Positions 1-7,262 of a stretch of 10,960 nt of DNA are shown here, one piece after another (position 1 is the first letter of the stretch; the number at the start of each line of letters is the position of its first letter). The stretch spans positions 1-10,960 of the forward strand of contig DNQL01000196.1 of the NCBI GenBank assembly GCA_003500765.1. Reading direction: 5' to 3'. The notes below the pieces were generated by a model that had not been told where the DNA came from, searched no databases, and saw nothing but the letters and a program-made list of their open reading frames with translations. The stretch is from Elusimicrobiota bacterium (GTDB taxonomy: Bacteria; Elusimicrobiota; Elusimicrobia; Elusimicrobiales; UBA9959). The position numbers were made by a program, and so were the translations under genes.

Positions 1-654
1 CGCGGCGCCTTCGGCGGAACCGCGGCCTTCAACCGCCCGGTGGACGCCGAGGCCGCCCAGGCCATCTCGGGCGAGCTGGTGGAGAGCGTCATAGCGCCGG
101 AATATTCAAAAGAGGCGCTGGAGATACTCAGGCTCAGGGACGACCTGCGCATAACGGCCATGCCCTCCGCCCTGCTCTCGGCCGGTGAGGCCGGCGTTCA
201 CAAGATCTCGGGCGGGCTTCTGATAGAGGAGAGCGATTCGGTCACCGAGCCGCCGGCCCCCAGGATAGTGTCCAGGCGCAAGCCTTCGGCCATTGAGTAC
301 GCGTCGCTGTCGCTGGCCTGGCGGGCGGCCAAGCACTCCCGCACCTACGCCATAGCGCTGGCGCAGGGGCAGGCCACGGTGGCCATAGGCTCCGGCCAGC
401 CTTCCACCCTCGACAGCTTCCGGCTGGCCGCGATGAAGGCCAAGGAGAAGCACCCGATAATAGACCCGCGCGACCCGGTGGTGATGGCGGCCGACGCGCC
501 GCTGCCGCTCAACACCCTGGCCGAGGCGCTTAATTTCGGAGTACAGGCCGTGATGCAGCCGGGCGGCTGGGTGGAGGACTCCGCCTGCGTGGAGTTATGC
601 GACTCGAAGGGCGCGGCCATGGTCTTCACCGGCCTGCGCCACGTCCGACACTGA
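1..654 (+). CDS. purH: PurH, C-terminal AICAR formyltransferase part (partial, 5' end outside window)
   Basis: PurH performs the last two steps of de novo IMP synthesis in the cytoplasm: AICAR formylation with 10-formyl-THF, then cyclisation. Only the last 217 residues are here, open from base 1 in frame 1. Family landmarks are visible: a GAFGGTAAFNR stretch at the edge (family usually SAFGGIIAFNR), VIAPEYSKEALEIL, ISGGLL, an AWRAAK helix, AIGSGQ, IQPGG-like MQPGG, and the typical C-terminus TGLRHVRH. The N-terminal IMP cyclohydrolase domain and the catalytic Lys-His pair lie upstream and cannot be checked. The protein departs from the family where the formyltransferase is usually strict: SNA reads TYA (bases 343-351), GAGQMSR reads GSGQPST, and SDAFFPFRD reads ADAPLPLNT (bases 490-516). 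The family is secure; activity of this domain is doubtful. It ends in TGA just before a terminator and converges on kbl. Confidence 0.9.
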   Translation, partial: RGAFGGTAAFNRPVDAEAAQAISGELVESVIAPEYSKEALEILRLRDDLRITAMPSALLSAGEAGVHKISGGLLIEESDSVTEPPAPRIVSRRKPSAIEYASLSLAWRAAKHSRTYAIALAQGQATVAIGSGQPSTLDSFRLAAMKAKEKHPIIDPRDPVVMAADAPLPLNTLAEALNFGVQAVMQPGGWVEDSACVELCDSKGAAMVFTGLRHVRH

Positions 655-671
655 TACTTCCGCCGGAAAAT

Positions 672-701
672 AAAAAGAGCCGCGGCGACGCGGCTCTTTT
701 T
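672..701. terminator. Bidirectional intrinsic terminator between purH and kbl
   Basis: A perfect 13-bp stem (672-684 with 689-701) closes a GCGA (GNRA-type) tetraloop at 685-688. The stem has a GC core flanked by an A5 tract on the left and a T5 tract on the right, so on either strand the hairpin is followed by a U-run. It lies 18 bases after the purH stop and 18 bases beyond the kbl stop on the other strand, so it probably serves both converging genes. Confidence 0.9.
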
Positions 702-718
702 AATGAAGGGGGCGGGGG

Positions 719-1912
<1,194 letters not shown>

Positions 1913-1917
1913 CGTTC

Positions 1918-1923
1918 CCTCCT
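1918..1923 (-). promoter_or_regulatory. Ribosome binding site that decides the kbl start
   Basis: Read on the minus strand this is AGGAGG, 5 bases before the ATG at 1912. It lies between the two candidate starts and would be inside the coding region if the ATG at 1930 were used. That ATG has its own GGAGG, but at a long spacing of about 10 bases. Confidence 0.7.
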
Positions 1924-1946
1924 TGAGCATATCCGAGCGTCCTCCG

Positions 1947-2987
1947 TTACGGTTTGAGTATGACCTTCCCGCATTTCTTCTCGCGGGAGTTTATCATCGT
2001 GAAAGCTTTGCGGTAGTCCGCGAAGGGCAGTGTGTGGGTCACGGCGGGCCGTATGTCCACGGCGCCGGACTTGAGCAGGTTCTCCATCCGGTACCAGGTG
2101 GCGAAGATCTCGCGCCCCGAGATGCCGTAGAGGCGCGCTCCCTTGAAGGCCAGGCCCCCGGCGTAGTCGAGCGAGGGGTCCGTCTCGGGGATGCCGAAGG
2201 CCGTGAACCGGCCGCCGGGCCTGAGCGCCTTCAGGCCCAGGTTTATGGCCCGGTGCTCTCCCGACATCTCCAGCACGGCGTCCACGCCGCCGCGGTTGCC
2301 GGCGGCCTTTAGTACCTTTTCCAGGGCGCCTTTCGCCCCGGGGTCTATTATCGTGTCGGCGCCCATCCGTTTGGCCAGGGTCCTGCGGTAGGCCGAGGAT
2401 TCGAGGGCGATAACAGGCTTGGCCCCGCTGGCCTTGGCTATCGCTATGGCGAAGAGTCCCTGGGGGCAGCAGCCGGTCACCAGCACGGACTTGCCCACCA
2501 CGTCCTCCACCTGCACGGCGTGCACCGCGTTGCCGAAGGGTTCCAGCAGGGCGCCGAGCTCCTTGAGGCTCTCGTCGTTATGCTTCCAGGCGCAGCGGGC
2601 GGGGACCCGGGCGTATTCGGCCAGCCCGCCGTCGAGGTCCAGGCCCAGTATCTTAAGGTTGGAGCATACGTGGCGCTGGTCGTTGCGGCACTGGTAGCAC
2701 TGGCCGCAGAAAATATGGGACTCCGCGGAGATAAAATCGCCCTTTGAAAAACCCTTAGCCAATTCGCCTACTTCCACTACTTCACCGCAGAATTCCCGGC
2801 CCAGAACCCGGGGGAGCTTCATCCGGCCCTTTATCCACCCTTTCCAGGACCAGGCCGCCAGGTCGGCCGGGGAGATGGAGGCGCTGTGCACGCGCACCAG
2901 CAGTTCGTCGGGGGCTATCTGCGGTATCGGCACCTGCGCGAGCTTCGCCCCGGCGGAGGGGGAGGCTTTGACTATGGCTTTCATCAT
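1947..2987 (-). CDS. tdh: Threonine 3-dehydrogenase-like MDR protein with altered catalytic zinc site
   Basis: Zinc-type medium-chain dehydrogenase, 346 residues, usual Tdh length. Tdh oxidises L-threonine to 2-amino-3-ketobutyrate with NAD+, and Kbl, the substrate's next enzyme, is encoded 34 bases downstream. Tdh-like segments are LLEPFGNAVH (148-156), VLEMSGE (238-244) and FKGARLYGISGREIFATWYRM (from 281). The structural zinc lobe is complete, with C94, C97, C100 and C108 in CX2CX2CX7C. The nucleotide site reads VTGCCPQG (170-177; family GAGPIG), with an acidic E196 that suits NAD. The oddity is the catalytic zinc site: the family ICGTD reads ISPAD (Ser39 for Cys) and GHE reads GRE (Arg64 for His). 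Both changes are plain in the DNA. The ATG at 2987 has AAGGAG 8 bases upstream. It is a divergent Tdh or a related MDR enzyme of changed chemistry; the symbol reflects similarity and context only. Confidence 0.72.
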   Translation of the reverse strand: MMKAIVKASPSAGAKLAQVPIPQIAPDELLVRVHSASISPADLAAWSWKGWIKGRMKLPRVLGREFCGEVVEVGELAKGFSKGDFISAESHIFCGQCYQCRNDQRHVCSNLKILGLDLDGGLAEYARVPARCAWKHNDESLKELGALLEPFGNAVHAVQVEDVVGKSVLVTGCCPQGLFAIAIAKASGAKPVIALESSAYRRTLAKRMGADTIIDPGAKGALEKVLKAAGNRGGVDAVLEMSGEHRAINLGLKALRPGGRFTAFGIPETDPSLDYAGGLAFKGARLYGISGREIFATWYRMENLLKSGAVDIRPAVTHTLPFADYRKAFTMINSREKKCGKVILKP

Positions 2988-2999
2988 CTCGGGATCTCC

Positions 3000-3028
3000 T
3001 TGGAAGAGCGTAGAGCGTTCGCTATAAT
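3000..3028 (+). promoter_or_regulatory. Candidate sigma70-type promoter for the DUF4912-GH57 operon
   Basis: A perfect TATAAT (3023-3028) lies 17 bases after TTGGAA (3000-3005, 4 of 6 matches to TTGACA). Transcription would start near 3035 and give a leader of about 50 bases. The -35 box overlaps the tdh ribosome binding site on the other strand. Direct repeats AGAGCG (3005-3010 and 3012-3017) and a small palindrome AGCG-TT-CGCT (3014-3023) sit in the spacer and could be an operator. Prediction from consensus only. Confidence 0.45.
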
Positions 3029-3072
3029 TCTACAAAATAATAAATGTTCCCACGGGCCGGATATTTTGGTAA

Positions 3073-3078
3073 ATTATA
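3073..3078 (-). promoter_or_regulatory. Candidate -10 box for tdh-kbl
   Basis: Read on the minus strand this is a perfect TATAAT; the -35 position 17 bases upstream is poor (TTTCCG). Transcription toward tdh would start near 3066, leaving a leader of about 80 bases. The same AT-rich patch read on the plus strand gives TATAAA (3075-3080) only a few bases before the DUF4912 ATG at 3086. That gene lacks a clear Shine-Dalgarno, so a leaderless transcript there is also possible. Confidence 0.35.
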
Positions 3079-3085
3079 AACGGAT

Positions 3086-3490
3086 ATGGAGACTGCGGAA
3101 AGAACGATCGAAACGGCTCCCTCCAGGGCCTCCGTGGACAGGCTTTTCCTGCTGCCCAAGAACCCCTCGGAGATGTTCGCCTGCTGGCAGTGGACGGCGG
3201 CGAAGCTCGAGCTTTTCTCCTCCGGTTTCTTCGCTCCCGAAGTGACGGTGGCCGTGCTCCGTCACCCTTCCGGCGAAGCAGTGGGCGAGTACCGCTGCCG
3301 CTGGGACGCGCTGCGGCTCTATGTTTCCGTACCCGCGGGCGGCGGCTCTTTCTTGGTAGAGCTGCGCGCCGACACCGCCGAGGGCCGCCGTGAAAAGCTG
3401 CTCGGCAGCGAGCCGGCCTCTTCCCCGGCCGGCTCGGCGCCCTGCTCCCCTTCCTCCACCAGCGGCGAGTTCTACAGGAAGAGCATATGA
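3086..3490 (+). CDS. DUF4912-domain protein, partner gene of the GH57 enzyme
   Basis: A 134-residue protein whose segment at about 19-107 has the look of DUF4912: LFLLPKNPSEMFACWQW (family: LPRDP, hydrophobic, YW pattern) and LYVSVPAGGGSFLVELRAD, consistent with a small beta-rich domain. From my knowledge of the family, DUF4912 genes often sit next to GH57/DUF1957 glucan branching enzymes and may act in glucan binding, but no biochemical role is established. The last 25 or so residues are rich in Ser, Pro and Gly and probably disordered. No signal peptide or membrane segment is seen, so it is probably cytoplasmic. The stop overlaps the GH57 start as ATGA, which argues for translational coupling. 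There is no convincing Shine-Dalgarno before the ATG. I rate the domain call as likely, from motif resemblance only. Confidence 0.75.
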   Translation: METAERTIETAPSRASVDRLFLLPKNPSEMFACWQWTAAKLELFSSGFFAPEVTVAVLRHPSGEAVGEYRCRWDALRLYVSVPAGGGSFLVELRADTAEGRREKLLGSEPASSPAGSAPCSPSSTSGEFYRKSI

Positions 3491-5085
3491 GCGCCAAGGG
3501 CTCGCTCATACTCGTCCTTCACGCGCACCTGCCCTACGTGAATCATCCCTCCAGCCCGGATTTCCTCGAGGAGAACTGGTTCTTCGAAGGCGTGGTCGAG
3601 ACCTACATCCCCCTCATAACGATGCTGGAGAGCCTGGCGAAGGACGGGATAAAGGCCGGCATCACCGTTTCCATATCCCCCACGCTGGGAGCCATGCTGG
3701 AGAACGAGAGCCTCGAGAAGAAGCTGATCGCCTACGTCGATTCGCGCCTCGCCCTGCTCGAGAAGGAAGCCGAGCGGGCCGGAGAGCAGGAGCCGCTGGC
3801 AAAAACCGTGCGCCTCTACCAGCGCGTCTACGAACAGGCCGCCGAGCTGCTGCACCGCTACAGCGGCGACATCATAACACCTCTCAAACAGTTCCAGGCC
3901 GCCGGGCAGATAGAGATCATAACCACTTCCGCCACGCACGCGGTCCTTCCGCTCCTGTCGCGCCCCGAAGCTTTGCGCGCGCAGATAGCCGTGGCCGCCG
4001 AGGACTATGAGGACAGGTTCAACCGGAAGTCCTCGGGCTTCTGGCTGCCGGAATGCGCCTATGATAAAAGGCTGCAGACCTACCTGAAACTTTCGGGCTT
4101 TAATTTCGTCTTCCTGGAAGCGCACGGCGTGCAGTTCGGCTCTCCGGCCGCGCCGAGCGGGGTCTATTCTCCTTACCGCACGCCCAACGGGCTTTCGGTC
4201 TTCGGGCGCGACTGCGAGTCGTCGAAAGAGGTCTGGAGCGCGCGCTTCGGCTACCCCGGCGACCCGGCCTACCGCGAGTTCTACCGCGACCTCGGCTACG
4301 ACGGGGACGAGGAATACCTCAAGCCCTGGCTGGGGGGACAGCGCCGCCCGCTGGGGCTGAAGTACCACCGCATTACCGGCGAGGTGGACCTGGCGCAGAA
4401 GGAGCTTTACGATCCCGACGCCGCGCTGGCGCGCGTCGAGGAGCACGCGGCCGACTTCCTGTCCAAGCGCATGGCGCAGGTGGAAGCCATCGCCGCGAAC
4501 GGCGTGGCCAGGCCGGTGATAACCGGCTGCTACGACGCGGAACTTTTCGGGCACTGGTGGTTCGAGGGGCCGGCCTTCCTGGAGTCGGTCATACGCCGCA
4601 TCAGGCAGGACCGCCTGCCTGTTCAGCTGGTGACGCCCACGGAATACCTCAATTCCTGCCAGGAGCCGCCGGAGCTGGAGCCCGAGCTGTCGTCCTGGGG
4701 CGAGAACGGTTATTTCGACCCCTGGCTGAACAAGTCCAACGATTCCATCTACGCGCCGATACTGGGCGCGACCGAGCGCATGGTGGAGATGGCCAACCGT
4801 TTCCGCAGCCACGACCTGACGCACGTCTCCAGCCGCGCTCTGAACCAGGCGGCGCGCGAGGTGCTGCTGTCCCAGTCCTCGGACTGGCCTTTCCTGCTCT
4901 ACATCAATTCCCACTCCCAGTACGCGGGCGACCGCGTGCGCGAGCACTGCCGCAACGCCGAGGAGCTGCTGTCGCAGGTCCTCGAGAAGCGCGTGGACGA
5001 GCGCGCCCTCGGCGCGCTCGAGCGCGAGCACTCCCTCTTCCCGCGCCTCGACTTCCGCATCTTCTCCTCCGCCTCCGAGTTCTAA
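3487..5085 (+). CDS. GH57 family 1,4-alpha-glucan branching enzyme
   Basis: A 532-residue cytoplasmic glycoside hydrolase of family 57 (with the DUF1957-type C-terminal domain) that likely makes alpha-1,6 branches in a glycogen-like polymer. The five GH57 regions are visible in order: HAHLPY (12-17), ITTSATHAVLP (145-155), GFWLPECAY (184-192) with nucleophile E189, CYDAELFGHWWFEGP (348-362) with acid/base D350, and SSWGENGYFDPWLN (402-415). The spacing and the E189/D350 numbering agree with characterised GH57 branching enzymes (nucleophile near 183, acid near 354). Residues from about 420 on, including DWPFLLYINSHSQYA, match the helical C-terminal domain that shapes the branching site. The ATG overlaps the DUF4912 stop, with AGGA 7 bases upstream. 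Amylase or 4-alpha-glucanotransferase activity is the alternative, but the length and the WWFEGP motif favour branching. The stop at 5085 is followed within 7 bases by a large palindrome. Confidence 0.9.
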   Translation: MSAKGSLILVLHAHLPYVNHPSSPDFLEENWFFEGVVETYIPLITMLESLAKDGIKAGITVSISPTLGAMLENESLEKKLIAYVDSRLALLEKEAERAGEQEPLAKTVRLYQRVYEQAAELLHRYSGDIITPLKQFQAAGQIEIITTSATHAVLPLLSRPEALRAQIAVAAEDYEDRFNRKSSGFWLPECAYDKRLQTYLKLSGFNFVFLEAHGVQFGSPAAPSGVYSPYRTPNGLSVFGRDCESSKEVWSARFGYPGDPAYREFYRDLGYDGDEEYLKPWLGGQRRPLGLKYHRITGEVDLAQKELYDPDAALARVEEHAADFLSKRMAQVEAIAANGVARPVITGCYDAELFGHWWFEGPAFLESVIRRIRQDRLPVQLVTPTEYLNSCQEPPELEPELSSWGENGYFDPWLNKSNDSIYAPILGATERMVEMANRFRSHDLTHVSSRALNQAAREVLLSQSSDWPFLLYINSHSQYAGDRVREHCRNAEELLSQVLEKRVDERALGALEREHSLFPRLDFRIFSSASEF

Positions 5086-5091
5086 GATACA

Positions 5092-5292
5092 GGCTCCCTA
5101 GCCGGGCCTTCGCTCCGCCACGGGTTCGGCTTTCTAAAATACACCCTGCGCTTCGCTCGGCCGGGCACGAACTCGGCCCGGGCGCATAGCGCCTCGGGCC
5201 TCAGACATTCATGCCCGTCCGGCAGTGCCGGTACCCTCGCTCCGCTTGGGGAAAGCCTCCGATGTGGCTTCGGAAGGCCCGGCGAGGGAGCC
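5092..5292. repeat. Concentric imperfect palindrome, about 200 bp (element 1)
   Basis: The outer arms 5092-5111 and 5273-5292 are complementary at 19 of 20 positions. Moving inward around the same centre (about 5190), GCCAC (5117-5121) pairs with 5264-5268, GGCTTTC (5128-5134) with 5251-5257, CGGGCACGAA (5162-5171) with 5208-5217 (9 of 10), and GGCCCGGGCGC (5175-5185) with 5189-5200 (one bulge) around an ATA loop. As RNA this would be one long interrupted hairpin. No credible protein is encoded. It begins 7 bases after the GH57 stop and may protect the 3' end, act as a structured RNA, or be a non-autonomous palindromic repeat. The pairing is seen in the sequence; the function is unknown. Confidence 0.75.
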
Positions 5293-5321
5293 TTGCCCTC
5301 CAAGCGGCTCATAAGGAGACA

Positions 5322-5518
5322 GCCGGGGGAGGCGTGCCCTCACCGGAGCAAAATCCTTCGGAGCCGCTCGCTTACGGAGTCCGCGTCGGAGGTAGCCGGT
5401 GGAATCGCTATCCTGCGGGTCCGGAGACGCGGACGAGCGCGAGCGGCGAGAACGGGAAGGGCGCGCACGGTGTGCGCGACCCTGTTTTTGCGAGGTGAGG
5501 GCACGCCATGCCCCCGGC
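5322..5518. repeat. Second concentric palindrome, about 200 bp (element 2)
   Basis: The outer arms are 5322-5344 and 5494-5518: 14 perfect pairs (GGCGTGCCCTCACC with its complement), a small asymmetric bulge, then 8 more pairs. Inside lie GCAAAA (5348-5353) with TTTTGC (5486-5491), GCCGCTCGC (5363-5371) with 5439-5447, GTCCGCGTC (5379-5387) with 5426-5434, and GGTAGC (5391-5396) with GCTATCC (5407-5413). A terminator-like hairpin branches off the right half. Its sequence differs from element 1, but size and architecture are alike, and only 29 bases separate the two. It ends 11 bases from the rluA-family stop. No ribosomal, tmRNA, SRP or RNase P signature was recognised. Confidence 0.72.
5458..5489 (+). 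terminator. Intrinsic terminator on the plus strand inside element 2
   Basis: The stem pairs AGGG-CGCGCAC (5458-5468) with GTGCGCG-CCCT (5472-5483), giving 11 base pairs with one bulged A (5479) and a GGT loop. G and then TTTTT (5485-5489) follow. It is about 370 bases past the GH57 stop, so it either ends a long GH57 3' UTR or ends an independent small RNA made from the gap. It competes with GAAGG/CCTTC and TTTTGC/GCAAAA pairing in the larger palindrome, so the two folds may be alternatives. Confidence 0.6.
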
Positions 5519-5529
5519 ATAGTTCTGCC

Positions 5530-6459
5530 TTATTTGATGGGCTTGAGGTTGAAGGGGCGGCCGGTGAGGGCCTGCCAGGCGTCGCGGAAATCAGCCGGGA
5601 CGGGGCAGACTATCTTCGTCGGGCGGCCGGTGGCGGGATGGGCGAACTGCACGCGCATGGCGTGGAGCATCATGCGGGGCGCGGGCGGGCCGCCGTAGAT
5701 GTCGTCGCCGATTATCGGGTGCCCGGCGTGGGAGAGGTGCACGCGTATCTGGTTGGTGCGGCCCGTCTCGGGCCGGATGTCTACCAGGCAGGCTTTGCCG
5801 GCCCGCTCGATCACTCTGAAATTAGTGACCGCGTCGCGCCCGTATTCCCATACCTTTATCTTGCGCGCCCCCGTCGGCCTGCCCATCGGCGCGTCCATCG
5901 TCCAGGCGTCGGATTCCGGGTCGCCGGCGGCCGCGCCGATGTAAAGCTTGCTTATCTCCCTGTCGCGGAAAGCCGCGGAGAAATAGTCGGCCGCCGCGGC
6001 CGTCTTGGCTATGATCATCAGGCCGCTGGTCTCGCGGTCGAGACGGTGGACCAGGCCGAACCTGGGGATTTCGGCGAGCGCCGGCCTTTCACGGGCCAGT
6101 ATGGAGATCAGCGTCTCTTCGCCCAGCAGCGCCGCGCGCGGGTCGCGCTCCCAGTTGGAATCGGTAGGATGCACGCAGAGCCCGGCCGGCTTGTCCACGG
6201 CGATCATCCCCTCGTCCTCGCTTATGATAATGCCAGGCAGGCGGGGCGCGGGTTCCTTGCCCCCGCCGGGCATCTCAATGGTCACCTCGTCGCCGGCCTT
6301 CAGCGGGGCCGCCGGCTTGACCGCGCGGCCGTTGACCCTGACCAGCCCCTCGGATATCAGGCGCTTGACGAATTCCCGGGAGAAGCCGCTCTCCTGGCTT
6401 TTTACGAAAAGGTCCAGCCTCACGCCCTCGCCGGAATAGACCAGTTTTTTATTTTCCAT
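5530..6459 (-). CDS. RluA-family (RluD-like) 23S rRNA pseudouridine synthase
   Basis: A 309-residue protein that isomerises uridine to pseudouridine in RNA; RluD-type members modify helix 69 of 23S rRNA. An N-terminal S4 RNA-binding domain (about 14-62, with SREFVKRLISEGLVRVNGRAV) is followed by the RluA catalytic domain. The signature GLVHRLDRETSGLMIIAKT (135-153) holds catalytic D141. Later family landmarks are RPETGRTNQIRVHLSHAGHPIIGDDIYGG, IDP-like VDKPAGLCVHP (88-98) and LHAMRVQFAHP. The S4 domain and length fit RluD or RluC better than RluA, but the exact target uridine cannot be told. The ATG at 6459 has GGAG 8 bases upstream, and the gene overlaps the end of lgt by 11 bases. It is the last gene of the minus-strand array and stops next to element 2. 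In many bacteria this family sits beside lspA; here the neighbour is lgt, which keeps the lipoprotein-maturation association. Confidence 0.93.
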   Translation of the reverse strand: MENKKLVYSGEGVRLDLFVKSQESGFSREFVKRLISEGLVRVNGRAVKPAAPLKAGDEVTIEMPGGGKEPAPRLPGIIISEDEGMIAVDKPAGLCVHPTDSNWERDPRAALLGEETLISILARERPALAEIPRFGLVHRLDRETSGLMIIAKTAAAADYFSAAFRDREISKLYIGAAAGDPESDAWTMDAPMGRPTGARKIKVWEYGRDAVTNFRVIERAGKACLVDIRPETGRTNQIRVHLSHAGHPIIGDDIYGGPPAPRMMLHAMRVQFAHPATGRPTKIVCPVPADFRDAWQALTGRPFNLKPIK

Positions 6460-7243
6460 CTTTTTTTCTCCGCGCCGAAAATACCAGCCAGGCCGCCGCG
6501 GCGGCGGCCGCGGCCAGCGATATCAGTTGCGCCTGCGAGAGGCCGGCCGTCAGGCCGCCCCTGTCGTCGCCCCGCATGAACTCCAGCGCGAAACGCAGCG
6601 CCGAATAGAGCAGGACGTATAGCGCCGTAACGGAGCCCGAGAGCGGCTTGGAACGGCGGCGCCAGGCCAGGTGCAGCAGGCCGAATATCGCGAAATTTCC
6701 GACGGCCTCGTAGAGCTGCACCGGGTGAAGGGGAACGCCCAGCAGCGAGGGTTCCACCAGGCAAAGAGGGTCGCTGAAAACTATGCCGGGCGCCCCGTGC
6801 GCGGCAGCGCCGTGGCAGCAGCCGGCCAGCAGGCAGCCTATGCGCCCGAAACCGTGGGCCAGCGCCAGCGCCGGGGCGACGAAATCGGCCGCCGCCGCGA
6901 AAGACGCCTTGTGGCCGCGCGCCCAGTACCAGAGCGCGGCCGCTCCGCCGGCCAGGCCGCCGTAGAAAACGAAGCCGTACTGCAGGCTCTTGAGCGCCCC
7001 CAGCAGGCTGCTCCAGCCGCCGGGCCCGAAATCTCCCCAGAAGGTGGCGATAAAGAGAAGCTTGCCTCCGAGCAGGCCGCCCAGCAGCGCCAGGAAAGAA
7101 AGGTCTGAAACGCTTTCCTTCGACGCTCCTATCCTGTCGCGCGCGGCGAGCAGGTAGAAGTAGCCCGCCAGGTACCCCGTCATGGCCATGAGTCCGTAGG
7201 CGGGAAGTTTGAAGAAGCCGAGGTCGAGGATATAAGGGTGCAT
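6449..7243 (-). CDS. lgt: Prolipoprotein diacylglyceryl transferase
   Basis: This inner-membrane enzyme moves diacylglycerol from phosphatidylglycerol to the lipobox cysteine, the first step of lipoprotein maturation. The protein has 264 residues, typical for Lgt, and about seven hydrophobic segments. Landmarks are the start MHPYILDLGFFKLPAYGLM, VFYGGLAGG (92-100), the Lgt signature HGFGRIGCLLAGCCHG (130-145, essential Arg at 134), HPVQLYE (173-179) and RFALEFMRGDDR (217-228). Residues 243-255 are an almost pure alanine run in the last membrane segment, followed by a basic tail ARRKKDGK. The Cys-rich signature (GCLLAGCC) differs from the GNFIN of E. coli but is common in other phyla. The N-terminus matches the family so the ATG at 7243 is used, though no good Shine-Dalgarno precedes it. 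It starts 19 bases after the HAD gene and overlaps the next gene, so translational coupling is likely. Confidence 0.93.
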   Translation of the reverse strand: MHPYILDLGFFKLPAYGLMAMTGYLAGYFYLLAARDRIGASKESVSDLSFLALLGGLLGGKLLFIATFWGDFGPGGWSSLLGALKSLQYGFVFYGGLAGGAAALWYWARGHKASFAAAADFVAPALALAHGFGRIGCLLAGCCHGAAAHGAPGIVFSDPLCLVEPSLLGVPLHPVQLYEAVGNFAIFGLLHLAWRRRSKPLSGSVTALYVLLYSALRFALEFMRGDDRGGLTAGLSQAQLISLAAAAAAAAWLVFSARRKKDGK

Positions 7244-7262
7244 GAGTTTTAAAAGCCGCGGT

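Noticed and set aside
1913..1930. Upstream ATG at 1930 as the kbl start
   Set aside because: The ATG at 1912 has a better spaced AGGAGG and gives the catalytic lysine the family number 244.
3472..5031. Long minus-strand open frame (519 codons) opposite GH57
   Set aside because: It is the antisense shadow of a gene with full GH57 motifs. Its translation is a low-complexity mix rich in Leu, Arg, Gly and Val with no recognisable domain. Similar long shadows opposite kbl (791-1957) and eno (8905-10170) were dropped for the same reason.
5082..5520. Open frames of about 76-103 codons on both strands in the convergent gap
   Set aside because: The translations are Arg/Pro/Ser/Gly-rich, have no domain or good ribosome binding site, and overlap one another. 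High GC and the palindromes explain the lack of stops.
5086..5529. RNase P RNA, tmRNA or SRP RNA in the structured gap
   Set aside because: I looked for the RNase P core (GAGGAAAGTCC, ACAGAAA), tmRNA ends and the SRP GGAAG/AGCAG tetraloop region on both strands and did not find them. A 6S-like shape cannot be claimed without a covariance search.
6449..6467. A7 run at the lgt end as a programmed frameshift into the rluA-family gene
   Set aside because: A -1 slip enters a frame that gives only a short extension, not the downstream gene; joining the two would need +1. The overlap with a ribosome binding site explains the arrangement.
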